From contig SUWB01000027.1 in the NCBI GenBank assembly GCA_015061745.1, positions 1 to 42,868 of the forward strand: a stretch of 42,868 nt of DNA. The letters are read 5' to 3'. This document shows, piece by piece, positions 9,001 through 15,347 of the stretch (positions are counted from its first letter, which is position 1; each line of letters begins with the position of its first letter). The notes below the pieces were generated by a model that saw nothing but the letters and a program-made list of their open reading frames with translations, did not search any database and was not told where the DNA came from. Position numbers and translations under genes: made by a program. The DNA comes from Lentisphaerota bacterium. GTDB taxonomy: Bacteria; Verrucomicrobiota; Lentisphaeria; Victivallales; Victivallaceae.

Positions 9001-11026
9001 GAGAGGTCGCATTGGCGGCAAGGGAAACGGTAATCGAGCGGGATGTTCCAGAACCGGCGGGGATAAAAGCAATGGTGACGTCACGGGCAGCACCTTTTGC
9101 AAAACCGTCAATGGTCACCAGTGCCACGTTGGAAAATTCACCGGCTTCCAGAGAACCGCCGTTTTCCAACACGATGGAACCGGCATTGGTCACAGTGTCA
9201 ACAGCCTTGATCTCTGAATCGGAAACTGTCAGGGAGGAGGTCCCGTCAACTGTGATATGAAGACCGAACGCCGCATCGGGAACCAGAGTGGAGTTATTGC
9301 TGAAGAGGACTTCGGCACCATTGGTGAATTTTACCTGATTGTCGGCATAAGTTCCGCCGCTGCCGAGGTAGATGTAGGTGTTGTCAAAGTCAGCTTTGGA
9401 GTTGTCAATAGAGAACAAACCGGCATGGACAAAGACCACAGTGTCGTCAAAGTCGGCAGTCGCCCCCTGATTGATCTGGAAATATCCGGCATCGATCTGA
9501 GTGTCGGCACCGGCTTTAGTACCGCCGCCCCAGGAACCGGTAAAAATTTCACCAGGAACACCGGCACCTTCGGTGCGGGTCCCCCGCACAGCGATGGTGC
9601 CGCCCATAACGCGGAAGGCTTCGCCGGTGGCAAAGGCTTTTCCGGTGGAAGAGACAACGGTTTCGGCGTTGTTCAGCAAAATCTGATAGGCTTTAAAAGT
9701 ACCGTCGATCTGCATATCATAGGTTTTGGCAGCATCGACCACATAGTCAAAGGCATTGTTTGCACCGCCTTCATCGGGATTGGTGTTGAGGAAGTAGTAC
9801 TGATCCTTAGTATAAACAGCCTCCGTTCCTTCGGCAATGACCATCTTGGCGGCACCGTTTTCGGCAGCGGCCTCAGCGGCGTTGACGTCGTTAAACAAAT
9901 TCACACCGAGGAGCTTTCTGTTGGCAAGGTCGGAACCGGCAGCATTGCCGTCAACATAGATCACGGACATATCAACCGCTTCTCCATTGAGCTTTGTGTC
10001 ATCGGATTTGGTGATGATACCGTTGAGTTCGGGGACGTTTTCGCCGTCGGCCGTGATATTCACACTGGTAGTGCCGGTGATTCCGTCAATAAAGTTGGAA
10101 CCGGCGATAATGGCTTCTTTGCCGCCGTAGGTATTGATGACACCGCCTGAAACGTTGATTTCAACAGTACCGGTGACGTCAGCTTTGTAGATACTGCCGC
10201 CGATGACTGCATCCTGAACAGTGCCGCCTGAGACATTGATCACAACATCGCCGACAGAGCCGTTGCCCTGGACATAGTAGTCAACACAGCTGCCGTTGAG
10301 CTGAATAACTTTACCGCCCGTCATATTGACTTCCACTTTAGCAACATTGCCGGAAATCATAGTGCCGCCGGTAACAATAGCGTCGTACTGACCGCCGTTG
10401 ACATTGACAGTAACTTTGCCTTCCACATCAGCGAAAACGCCGCCGCCTGCAATAAATTCACAGGGATAACCGTCAGCACCGGCATTGCCGAGCTTGCCGT
10501 TGTTCAGGGTGATGGTGACATTTCCAGCAACATCGGCACCTTCAAACCAGCCGCCGCCGATGATATCGTGGGCGATGGCGGGGCCGCCTTCTTCGTTACC
10601 GACAGTGATATTCACATTGCCGCCGACACTTCCGCAACCGCCGGCACCGTTCAAATTGATGATGTTTCCGCCGTTGACAACGACGGAAATATCGCCGGTC
10701 ACATCAGCATTGGCAGTCACGCCGCCGCCGTAGATATGATTGACTGTGCCGCCGTTCATAATGATGGAGACGGAAGCTACTTCGCTGTCCCAGGCTCCGC
10801 CGATCAGAATAACGTCGGCGGCCAGATCCATAGAATAGGATTCGCCTTCAAAAGTCCAGCTGGCGGTATATCCGCCCTGGGCATCAGTGCGCTCACTGAT
10901 AGTGACTTCAAGGCCGTTTGCACAGAAGTATTTGCTGCCGGGATTATATGAAGACATAAAACCGGAGTCTGCCGCTGTTGCTTCGGTCACCAAAGTGATG
11001 CCGTTAATGCTTTCGAGATTAGCCAT
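1..11026 (-). CDS. Giant beta-strand-repeat adhesin-like surface protein, 3' end beyond the window
   Basis: Reading the minus strand from the ATG at 11026 gives one frame of 3675 complete codons with no stop seen before the window edge. The start follows an A-rich AAGGGA-type ribosome site. The first 80 or so residues show no signal peptide. Residues about 85-310 hold Gly-Gly repeats (G-x-V-x-I-x-V-x-G-G, spacing 30-40 residues). The rest is rich in Gly, Asn, Asp, Thr, Ser and Val, with short alternating strands typical of right-handed parallel beta-helices. It contains a five-fold recurring NAFAS-type cassette and many FxVxGEST elements. At the left edge a DFDGNGTAD motif looks like an FG-GAP/calcium-binding repeat, so the C-terminus may be a propeller or anchoring region. 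Function is inferred as surface adhesion or matrix; the export route is not visible. Partial at its 3' end. Confidence 0.85.
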   Translation of the reverse strand, partial: MANLESINGITLVTEATAADSGFMSSYNPGSKYFCANGLEVTISERTDAQGGYTASWTFEGESYSMDLAADVILIGGAWDSEVASVSIIMNGGTVNHIYGGGVTANADVTGDISVVVNGGNIINLNGAGGCGSVGGNVNITVGNEEGGPAIAHDIIGGGWFEGADVAGNVTITLNNGKLGNAGADGYPCEFIAGGGVFADVEGKVTVNVNGGQYDAIVTGGTMISGNVAKVEVNMTGGKVIQLNGSCVDYYVQGNGSVGDVVINVSGGTVQDAVIGGSIYKADVTGTVEINVSGGVINTYGGKEAIIAGSNFIDGITGTTSVNITADGENVPELNGIITKSDDTKLNGEAVDMSVIYVDGNAAGSDLANRKLLGVNLFNDVNAAEAAAENGAAKMVIAEGTEAVYTKDQYYFLNTNPDEGGANNAFDYVVDAAKTYDMQIDGTFKAYQILLNNAETVVSSTGKAFATGEAFRVMGGTIAVRGTRTEGAGVPGEIFTGSWGGGTKAGADTQIDAGYFQINQGATADFDDTVVFVHAGLFSIDNSKADFDNTYIYLGSGGTYADNQVKFTNGAEVLFSNNSTLVPDAAFGLHITVDGTSSLTVSDSEIKAVDTVTNAGSIVLENGGSLEAGEFSNVALVTIDGFAKGAARDVTIAFIPAGSGTSRSITVSLAANATSLNLALDNVADGNYNLTVIDGTSAFMVNNVDVVNGKINVNGGIFTADSVSVGKGTFDIDGESSVNVAALDGVANVKGGTLTDSVIGGVVAVTGDTTLEGSNDFSKIWVSGGTLTVDGSLVTQTTYPGFFVIGNDETVNDGEKGYYNGFIGTEAGEMIVNGSYTAEEGVVGNGGKLTVKGEMTATCLYLRGGETTVAEGGSLTGIVWGGVDAGASLVVDGGTFATAKGESGESFSNAGTFTVKGSSTLDIVNFASGTLTVEAGTTLTDSTVAGAGVVQFAADSTTTFEGENKITAALDNSVAGFDFVVNENASLLITRYTLGYDRNITVKGTIEDATALETLDGVTLSLKADSPSGFSIGGWGTSVLDVDNAYVDLGKSTWKSATGTYTWSFTNSYVTVGCFGNTTAGSSADASWVSTFDDSVLVSDTYLKTGKGMEVNFINGSVATIKGSMRIDGVLNINDTSSLSVNGYFNNKVGVADEHSDILGTVNVAGTMNIKGTGPVELIGGSVNVQDGGTLNLVNDNGSRLDVLVDADSELNIDGNFTAGTITNNGEFAISGESTVDAALIKGNDVTVSGTLKDSNITFETFDYETGNMMVDGEVVVDGGSFKNVQFRANAGEKVTLEGDIVAAGATQIKAVDGEVVVNGSFTGSGSTIEMEGDDALLTITENAKVDIAEGFFLNGSTTVITGTLADDADLTALAKDDAQVKGAYSTWGSTYAADVTLSDTYVWNAMISINNADTVVTLDNSRLTGWMSFDVSGGTLTATNGSFIEHQAAEGWAWGSIGADAAIVLTDGSTFDAAKTDLTFAGSITVDATSSFIANTLTGEGTITINAKGFTEGINKVIDLSGSTSLEGKVTISDREDGTAVYYLADGDVILCNADMSVLYVGSQYDVEFGTEVAEGKFAGINAFASLEKALAFAEKNTTVTRIEIDCDITETTTAKTYNITQNLTIGAAAPVSVTLNGANLNIYQMNNNSSVTIEENVTLAGAGIVANGFATSNNELVIDGTLKALTLKQWTSNNKITVSETGKVVLGYGDGQFDMAYGNGVVNVNGTLTDTTDLSAGPQFQAGYSGTRGNGNVLNLTNTYFEAGRDFTFNGSNGTINASNSIFKISGGDFAGALNMNSTGNTVNLNDGSRLIVANATVNAGNALNVADSRVEIGTLTNGGTVTLSDAVFTADKVTNSGTFTVSGESTIQIGALTGTYVKMTDATLVGDSKIGGNARTYDSFALAGTLSVSQTNFYGETVIKEGAVLNGSTTIVSGGSEFLLENGGTINSRFFNVVGGTADIEGKIDLLHSDPRQKLLQIHEGGVANINAGGNITIDGHNAWVKEGGTLNINGGTLNVERWDGRDVGGILYNEGGTVTIDWTGLLTAATIDNQGTITVDAEGFDGTWVKVIDVDSAITGNNVVLANGSGYYLSTAADGDIYLYKSPETIYVNCDYNSSTEGWGYNRFGSINSAENYAVTSSPKATVIVEKTTTVSGNSFQIIGNKNESQNGLKFIIKDGALAGNANSKWDMVATVTVEAGGKLVTSRPLTASAGYVHAKDTLTLAGDKENGKYAILDFGKGTHNSIDFATLGGGKVVADYADATFGDFSLQAGSASFTDSVVTVEGALSTGLGIMGRLTLTGTTVNVNGHHSRSDTYFKGFNQLKYVTMTDSSIVIDDGAEDTVADNVTLHTVTMTGSEISVEAGTDVEVTGKVTMNDESLLRAGKITLAKGSNITMDIESTIEFTSIVTALEVSVEGIKNVGGTITVSDAASYVDNAGVADGTYKLLDYTGDAAMTADDYKVILNDVWHDNYLVFNNDLYLTDQDTDIVHVSAEWKDAEKGSINADGSIIGFNAAGNVKDLANMINTDGRDTTVKFHTDMEVVDTVDFAYGTGDILFTADQAVTIAQTSAGKDFGFTQAEDITVTVGENVTFQIYNNASGWYQYYGPSLELYGTITGGQNWGCTYLFNGEHTVHSTGTLSTGRIQLGFTTLNVEGDAESERTAAHIDTNYLLVEGSTFNAENAIVKAGIIHDSNNGGMCYGASEFNFSNSQVTAGNMTIQYADSVVEVKNSVFNVTGTLSNAGAFNVTGESTILIGNLAGSGAMVLDNAKLTASSITKGNVNIKGANTFSGDFNASYAFVGDWNDGEYSGSIDFGTNSSVNVGGQMIIGYDYGQMGENNVVFGDVTGAVTTDGIFKAADVSVRRDGTLTIANTTGDNKINTMNVMGKVVIDNAKLSGEVQIGTGSADYNAEMIVKNGAEVTLGGSSNSIVILGKSGKGTLTVDNADLTVDRCGAGAGYSVPADTFVIGYNGGQGFLNVKNNATFNALYNVQVNEGSAIAVEGASSASISKNLENNGEVTVSGAETTLTADSIENNAALTVEKSAALNAGTLKSAGEFVVDGAKFVANEVSLYTLLTFDITAGEERTISVSFIPVDAFEGVTVKLQAEANATSVSYEGIEIADGKYYVTVFDGETSVRSEIDVVGGSFDVKGESTLRIAALNGFAALRDGAVLSCSKVGGLVKVFGSAALKGDNGITALNVGKGYDGAESLTVAGTATFGTVEVGNAALNITEGTVVTANTNTFAAGSTVSIDNADYNARSVTVVGALALTNGALLRAEDSFSVSESGSVTIDTASGISFAGAFVNAGVITVDMTDFADTIYRVVDYTGTGSMDLADYGELKAAEGFTFTVKDNDLYVTTGNFDFGDAKINSNWSGAEDAEALEEGRVFGINAFASIDDIADAEGKISGLTKLTISNTEYAKDLTFTDEALPIVLENTELSGEVTVTGAGILLDADSSINAITAAKGVHLSGTGSVGSVTGSGLFDAKGGITVDNVSSFNLAYLNDVTVTDSFIMTNGSDELYVNGDITVGTIDFLQGSADKMVIAGGVSVEAAVIESSGNLSISMKYAGETAITVTGNGAFGTNSNLVIDLTGFTADADGESLLVSGITEFAGSIKYNGASYGLNDSIIIEGSEYKLNLTDEGLALVFNLDVDYYTGDFDGNGTADVLCYQAA
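775..9975 (-). repeat. Five dispersed copies of a NAFAS-type cassette inside the giant gene
   Basis: Copies lie at roughly 9830-9975, 6205-6365, 4570-4710, 3400-3570 and 775-945. Each has a strand ending in a V-Y-V type motif, a short acidic stretch often with Trp, a G-x-N-A-F-A-S-like turn, an Ala-rich short helix and a hydrophobic strand. The best two copies share INAFAS exactly. They divide the beta-helix into blocks of unequal length (about 1.1 to 3.6 kb) and probably mark domain borders. Confidence 0.55.
10085..10785 (-). repeat. N-terminal Gly-Gly beta-helix repeats of the giant protein
   Basis: About six or seven degenerate units of 30-40 residues. Each has alternating valine or isoleucine strands ending in NGG or SGG, followed by an IxGG turn. 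They differ in style from the rest of the protein, which uses shorter Thr/Asn/Asp-rich strands, so this is probably a separate N-terminal helix domain. Confidence 0.6.
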
Positions 11027-11575
11027 TTTTTTCCCTTTCAATAATTCAAGGATTTATTTTTTTGAACATAAAAACACAACAGGAATCCTCCCCCTGCCGT
11101 TGCCAGCCGGGGAAAAACTCATATTGTGTTTTTATCTGATCCATTTTCATTTTTTACCGTGCAAAAAATGCACGCCGATTTTCATAGCCGCAGAACGGCT
11201 CTTTTTTGGAGTTTGACCTTTGTACAGAAAAGTCCGGAACTCCGGGTAAATCTTTTTTGTTTCTGCACTCTCAAAGAGGTGCGTACCGACAGGTGTGTTT
11301 CTGCAAAAGCGTAAAGACAAGGTGTTTGTAAAGCGTTGATGGAAAGAATGATGTTATTGATGTTACAGGTGGTGGTGTTTAAAATAAATTCAGAGACTCC
11401 GCAAGTGTTGACCGTAAATACGCAACTTCCGGAATCCGTGCATAAAGAAGGTACGGAGATGATCTCTCCGCAATCAGGCAGCTTTCCGCCGAGGAAAATG
11501 TGCACTTCTTCCACAGCAGCACTGCAAGTGATTTTGCTTTGAAGCAAAGTCATTGATACACGCTTTCACAATATT

Positions 11576-11606
11576 GAGACACGGCCCCCCTGTACATAGA
11601 GACACG
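11576..11606. repeat. Direct repeat GAGACACG x2, 23 bp apart
   Basis: The 8-mer occurs at 11576-11583 and 11599-11606, separated by a C-run and TGTACATA. The arrangement resembles the paired terminal repeats of some insertion sequences, but no transposase lies nearby, so it could be a remnant end or a protein-binding site. Confidence 0.35.
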
Positions 11607-11710
11607 TCTCCCGTAAAAAAATTTTCAAAAAAAACACCTGTATGACATAAAATAATGCCTCAACAGTAATTTTTCAAGTCTTTTTTTATTTTTTTCTGTC
11701 TTTTTCCCTG

Positions 11711-11745
11711 AAAAAAGCTCCCGCCCTTTTTCAGAGCGGGAGCTT
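11711..11745 (-). terminator. Rho-independent terminator of the dehydrogenase operon
   Basis: An 8-bp stem GCTCCCGC (11717-11724) / GCGGGAGC (11736-11743), extendable by two A-T pairs, is followed on the minus strand by six T residues (11711-11716). It lies about 27 bases after the stop of the 11772-13022 gene. Confidence 0.85.
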
Positions 11746-11771
11746 GACAGTTTTATGAAAGGCAGAAAAAA

Positions 11772-13022
11772 TTATTTTTCCACCTCTCCGGGTTCAAGAC
11801 CCATTTGGAGTGCCGCAGGACGGTCACAGGTGGTTTCCATATAGACACGGGCACCGGATTTGCTGGACTTGTCAAAGGCGAGCATAATTTCAAGAACGTG
11901 ATTGGCAAGTTCACCGGAGCAGCGGTGCTTTCTGCCGGTCTGAAGCGCAATGGCCATATCAGCAGCACCGATAGAACGGCTGTTTTCCGTATAAATATGG
12001 GAAATAGGCATATCTTTCCACTCACCGCTGCCGCGGCGGAAAAGTTTGACAGGACCGCCGAAAGTGTTGGGATCAGGCACAGTCATCGTTCCTTCGTCAC
12101 CGTAGATCTCGATCCGGGGATGAGTGTTGGCATAGGCTTCAAAGCTGGCGATCACAGTCGCAAGGACTCCCGACTGGAATTCAATAACACCGGTCAGGTG
12201 GGTGGTCACATTCACAGGATAACGGTCAAAGGGCTTGTAGATATCCTTGTAGGTCTCGCCCACTTCAGCACCGTAGGTGCGGAATTCAGAACCTTTGGTG
12301 GTAATGGCCGCCACACTTTTGGCAGGTCCGAAAAAGTTGACAAGAGCAGTCACATAATAGGGGCCCAAGTCCAGCATAGGACCTGCACCGTAATCATAGA
12401 AGAAAGGAGCCTGCCCCCATTTTTCAGGTCCTCTGCCCATAACGATGGCAGTGGCGGAAATAGGTTTGCCGATCCAGCCCTCATCCAGCAGCTTGCGGCA
12501 GGTCTGGATCCCGCCTCCCAGGAAGGTATCAGGGGCACACCCCACACGCAATCCCTTTTCGGCGGCAAGTTTCATCACTTTGGCAGCATCTTCGCTGTCA
12601 ACGCCGAAAGGCTTTTCGCTGTAAGCGTGTTTACCTGCGTTGAGAGTGTCAATGGCGATCTTTGAATGAACCTGAGGAGGAGTCAGATTGAGAACGATCT
12701 CAATATCTTTCCGGGCCAGCAGTTCTTCATTGGTCATCGCCTTGCAGCCGTAAAGTTCTTCTTTGGCCTTGGCCCGTTCAGGAATAATATCAGCACAAGC
12801 GACAACTTCGATCACGTTGAACTTCTGAGCTGCCTGAAAATAGGTATCAGAAATCATACCGCAACCGATGATACCCATTTTCACCCGGCGGAATTTCTTT
12901 GCCTGAGGAATGGTGCTCTTGGGAGCGGCAGCCTTTTTGGCGGGAGCAGCAGTCTTTTTAGCGGCGGCAGCTTTCTTTGCAGGGGCAGCAGCTTTTTTGG
13001 CGGGAGCTTTCTTTTCAGCCAT
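11772..13022 (-). CDS. Gfo/Idh/MocA-family oxidoreductase with Lys/Ala/Pro-rich N-terminal tail
   Basis: 416 residues. Residues 1-44 are a low-complexity tail of AAPAKKAAA-like units. A Rossmann fold then begins with GIIGCGMIS (50-58), the NAD(P)-binding glycine motif, and the family signature EKP sits at 136-138 with the likely catalytic Lys137. A DLGPYY segment matches the usual substrate-side motif. Members oxidise or reduce sugars, inositols or their derivatives; the substrate here is unknown. It follows the isomerase gene with a 22-bp gap, so the two are probably one operon acting on the same sugar. The tail resembles histone H1-like bacterial tails and is not part of the enzyme fold. 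Met49 at 12878 is an alternative start that would remove the tail, but the frame is open and a GGAAT-type site precedes the upstream ATG. Confidence 0.9.
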   Translation of the reverse strand: MAEKKAPAKKAAAPAKKAAAAKKTAAPAKKAAAPKSTIPQAKKFRRVKMGIIGCGMISDTYFQAAQKFNVIEVVACADIIPERAKAKEELYGCKAMTNEELLARKDIEIVLNLTPPQVHSKIAIDTLNAGKHAYSEKPFGVDSEDAAKVMKLAAEKGLRVGCAPDTFLGGGIQTCRKLLDEGWIGKPISATAIVMGRGPEKWGQAPFFYDYGAGPMLDLGPYYVTALVNFFGPAKSVAAITTKGSEFRTYGAEVGETYKDIYKPFDRYPVNVTTHLTGVIEFQSGVLATVIASFEAYANTHPRIEIYGDEGTMTVPDPNTFGGPVKLFRRGSGEWKDMPISHIYTENSRSIGAADMAIALQTGRKHRCSGELANHVLEIMLAFDKSSKSGARVYMETTCDRPAALQMGLEPGEVEK

Positions 13023-13044
13023 AATACAATTATTCCTTATACAA

Positions 13045-13845
13045 TTATTTGTTTCCGGAGCAGAAACCGTTTTCGGTCATATACTTGTAGCTCCGTTCCA
13101 GAGCTTCCCACATTTCCACTTCGCAGTAGTCAAGTTCAACGATCACAGTGGAAGCCTGTTCAGGAGCGATCTTGATCAGCTCAGGAATAGGCAGCGTTCC
13201 GGTACCCAGGGGCAGCAGGTCGATTTTCATATCCAGCAGACCGTTTTTCATACCGGCATTGGCGGCCTGCTGTTTGCAGACACCGTCTTTCATATGGATC
13301 AAAACGCACTTGTCAGAAAATTTCTTGAGCATTTCAACAGCGTCTTCAGTGCCCTTGTTGGTACTCCAGAAACAGTCGATCTGGTACTGCATCCGGGGGC
13401 AGAGTTCGTCATAGATCTCATATTTGATGCGGCCGTCAAGACGTTCAAATTCCCAGTAGTGGTTGTGCTGGAACATCGTAATGCCCTGGGCGGCGTAAGC
13501 ATCGATCAGAGCATTGGAGTTGTCAGCAGTCCGTTTGATGGCATCCATATCTTTGAAGTCATCAGGGCCGTAACCGCAAACACAATTCTTCAATCCCAGA
13601 GTACCGAGGATCTCCACATTTTCGTTCACATCTTCAACGGTACGGGCCCAGGGGCGGTGGGAAGAATAGATCTCCAGCCCCAGATCGTCGATGATTTTTT
13701 TGAATTCAGCAGGAGTCAGATCAAAAAAACCGGCAGGTTCGACTACCTTGAAACCGATCTCAGCTGTTTTTTTCAGAACTTTGACGAAATCTTCCTTTGC
13801 ATACTCTCTCACGGAGTAAAGCTGCACGCCCAACGGTTTGACCAT
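13045..13845 (-). CDS. Sugar phosphate isomerase/epimerase (AP endonuclease 2-like TIM barrel)
   Basis: 266 residues, no signal peptide. It starts GVQLYSVRE, the first barrel strand typical of this family. Further features are EPAGFF, the metal-site-like HNHYWEF around residue 140, QIDCFW and a late VELDY strand. These enzymes isomerise or epimerise sugars and inositol derivatives using a divalent metal. AGAAGGA lies just upstream of the ATG. It is the first gene of a probable operon with the downstream dehydrogenase, a common pairing in polyol and glycoside catabolism. The substrate cannot be told from sequence. Confidence 0.88.
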   Translation of the reverse strand: MVKPLGVQLYSVREYAKEDFVKVLKKTAEIGFKVVEPAGFFDLTPAEFKKIIDDLGLEIYSSHRPWARTVEDVNENVEILGTLGLKNCVCGYGPDDFKDMDAIKRTADNSNALIDAYAAQGITMFQHNHYWEFERLDGRIKYEIYDELCPRMQYQIDCFWSTNKGTEDAVEMLKKFSDKCVLIHMKDGVCKQQAANAGMKNGLLDMKIDLLPLGTGTLPIPELIKIAPEQASTVIVELDYCEVEMWEALERSYKYMTENGFCSGNK

Positions 13846-13901
13846 AATAAAATTTCCTTCTGTAATTTAGGGAAAAGCAAATCCCTGTTAAACTCCGGAT
13901 T

Positions 13902-13930
13902 AATATAAACGCTTTTCTTACAAAAAACAA
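13902..13930 (-). promoter_or_regulatory. Promoter TTGTTT-17-TATATT for the isomerase operon
   Basis: On the minus strand TTGTTT (13925-13930) and TATATT (13902-13907) are separated by 17 bp and lie about 57 bp upstream of the ATG at 13845. Confidence 0.65.
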
Positions 13931-13971
13931 GCCTTCCTGCAAATTTATAAAGAAAAAAACATATTATTTCC

Positions 13972-13999
13972 TTGAAAGATCGTCTGTCAGCATTATATT
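13972..13999 (+). promoter_or_regulatory. Promoter TTGAAA-16-TATATT for the antiporter gene
   Basis: TTGAAA at 13972-13977 and TATATT at 13994-13999 lie about 30 bp before the ATG at 14031, with AGGA at 14021 as ribosome site. It is back-to-back with the promoter of the isomerase operon. Confidence 0.65.
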
Positions 14000-14030
14000 A
14001 TCCTGAAAACATTTTCAATCAGGATATTTT

Positions 14031-15344
14031 ATGAAAAAAAGAATTAACTCACTCTCTCTGGTGCCCTTCGGGGTTTTTCTCATTTTTTATCTGGGCCTTT
14101 CGCTCTGGAGCAAAGATTTTTATGCCGTGCCTATGCCGGTGGCATTTATCGCCGCGTCCGCCGCAGCCCTGATTTCAGGCAAAGCCTCCCTGGAAGAAAA
14201 AATCACGATCTATGCCAGAAGTATGGGCGAAAGCAATATTATGCTTATGGTGATGATCTTTATCCTCGCCGGAGCCTTTGCCGCTGTGGCTAAAAGTTCC
14301 GGAGCAGTGGATGCCGCCGTCATTATCGCCCGGCATTTGATCCCGGATAATCTGCTCGCAGGCGGAATCTTTCTTGTTTCCTGTTTCATTTCCCTTGCTA
14401 TCGGCACCAGCTGCGGCACCATTGCGGCACTGACACCCATTGCCGTTGCCCTTGCCGGAGCTTCAGGACTCAGTATGCCGCTGCTCCTGGGAGCAGTGGT
14501 GGGCGGAGCAATGTTCGGAGACAATCTTTCAATGATCTCAGACACCACCATTGCAGCGACCCGCACTCAGGAAGCCGCAATGAAGGATAAATTCAAGATC
14601 AATATCAAATTTGCCCTGCCCGCCGCCGGAGCAGTGCTGCTGATCTACTTTTTCACTGTCAAAACAGGCAATGCGGTTCCTGCCCCCCCGGCATTGACCT
14701 GGCACCATATTGTCCTTGTGACCCCTTATGCCGCCATATTGCTGTGTGCCATACTGGGGCTGAATGTGATGATGCTGCTTTTCACGGGAACTGTTGCCGC
14801 TTTGCTCATCGGCTGCTGCTGCGGCAGTTTCCCCCTGCTTTCAGGCATAGGTGCCGCCGGTAAAGGAACTCTCGGTATGGCGGAAACTTTGATCGTCGCC
14901 CTGCTCGCCGGGGGACTTCTGGGAACGATCCGCCACAACGGCGGCATAGATTATCTCATCGAAAAAATCGAAAAGGCCATTCACTCCCCCAGAGGGTGTG
15001 AGTTCGGCTGTGCACTCCTGGTAACGCTGGTCAATCTTTTCACCGCCAACAACACTGTTGCCATTGTGGTAGCAGGTCCGGTGGCACGGGAACTTTCGCT
15101 GAAATACGGCTGCGACAATAAACGGATCGCCGCCATTCTGGACAGTGCCTCCTGTGTTGCTCAAGGACTTATCCCTTACGGAGCCCAGATCCTTATTGCT
15201 CTGGGAGTCGCCAAAAGTTCCGGCATAACGCTTTCCACAGGGGAACTTCTGAGTGTTCTTTACTACCCGATGCTTCTGGCAGCGGGGCTTGTCATATTCA
15301 TTATCACCGGAAAATCCTCCTCCAAAAAGCAGAAAGGAAACTAA
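14031..15344 (+). CDS. NhaC-type Na+/H+ antiporter family membrane protein
   Basis: 437 residues with about ten to twelve hydrophobic helices. The family signatures GTSCGTIAALTPIA (about residues 127-140) and GGAMFGDNLSMISDTT (about 159-174), followed by ATRTQE, are typical of the Na_H_antiporter (NhaC) family and related organic-acid or amino-acid antiporters. It ends in a Lys-rich cytoplasmic tail. Only three bases separate its stop from the fucU-like gene, so the two are probably cotranscribed. That pairing suggests transport linked to sugar use rather than simple sodium homeostasis, but this is inference; the exchanged solute is unknown. Confidence 0.85.
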   Translation: MKKRINSLSLVPFGVFLIFYLGLSLWSKDFYAVPMPVAFIAASAAALISGKASLEEKITIYARSMGESNIMLMVMIFILAGAFAAVAKSSGAVDAAVIIARHLIPDNLLAGGIFLVSCFISLAIGTSCGTIAALTPIAVALAGASGLSMPLLLGAVVGGAMFGDNLSMISDTTIAATRTQEAAMKDKFKINIKFALPAAGAVLLIYFFTVKTGNAVPAPPALTWHHIVLVTPYAAILLCAILGLNVMMLLFTGTVAALLIGCCCGSFPLLSGIGAAGKGTLGMAETLIVALLAGGLLGTIRHNGGIDYLIEKIEKAIHSPRGCEFGCALLVTLVNLFTANNTVAIVVAGPVARELSLKYGCDNKRIAAILDSASCVAQGLIPYGAQILIALGVAKSSGITLSTGELLSVLYYPMLLAAGLVIFIITGKSSSKKQKGN

Positions 15345-15347
15345 ACT

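Larger units (their letters stand above)
11027..11771. other. Gene-free region between giant gene and dehydrogenase
   Basis: No convincing gene is seen in these 745 bases. A frame at 11182-11553 (-) is cysteine-rich but lacks a ribosome site and resembles no family I know. The stretch holds a small hairpin at 11158-11174 (CGTGCA/TGCACG), a 7-bp inverted repeat at 11533-11548, two GAGACACG direct repeats at 11576 and 11599, and the terminator of the dehydrogenase near its right end. No TATATT-type promoter was found for the giant gene, so its transcription start is unresolved. Confidence 0.5.

Noticed and set aside
1-11000. Many 60-350 residue frames on the plus strand and in other minus frames across the giant gene
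   Set aside because: They lie opposite or out of phase with the long minus-strand frame, have no ribosome sites and look like antisense images of the repeat codons.
11182-11553. 123-residue Cys-rich minus-strand frame
   Set aside because: No ribosome site, no recognisable motif, and overlaps short inverted repeats; treated as intergenic.
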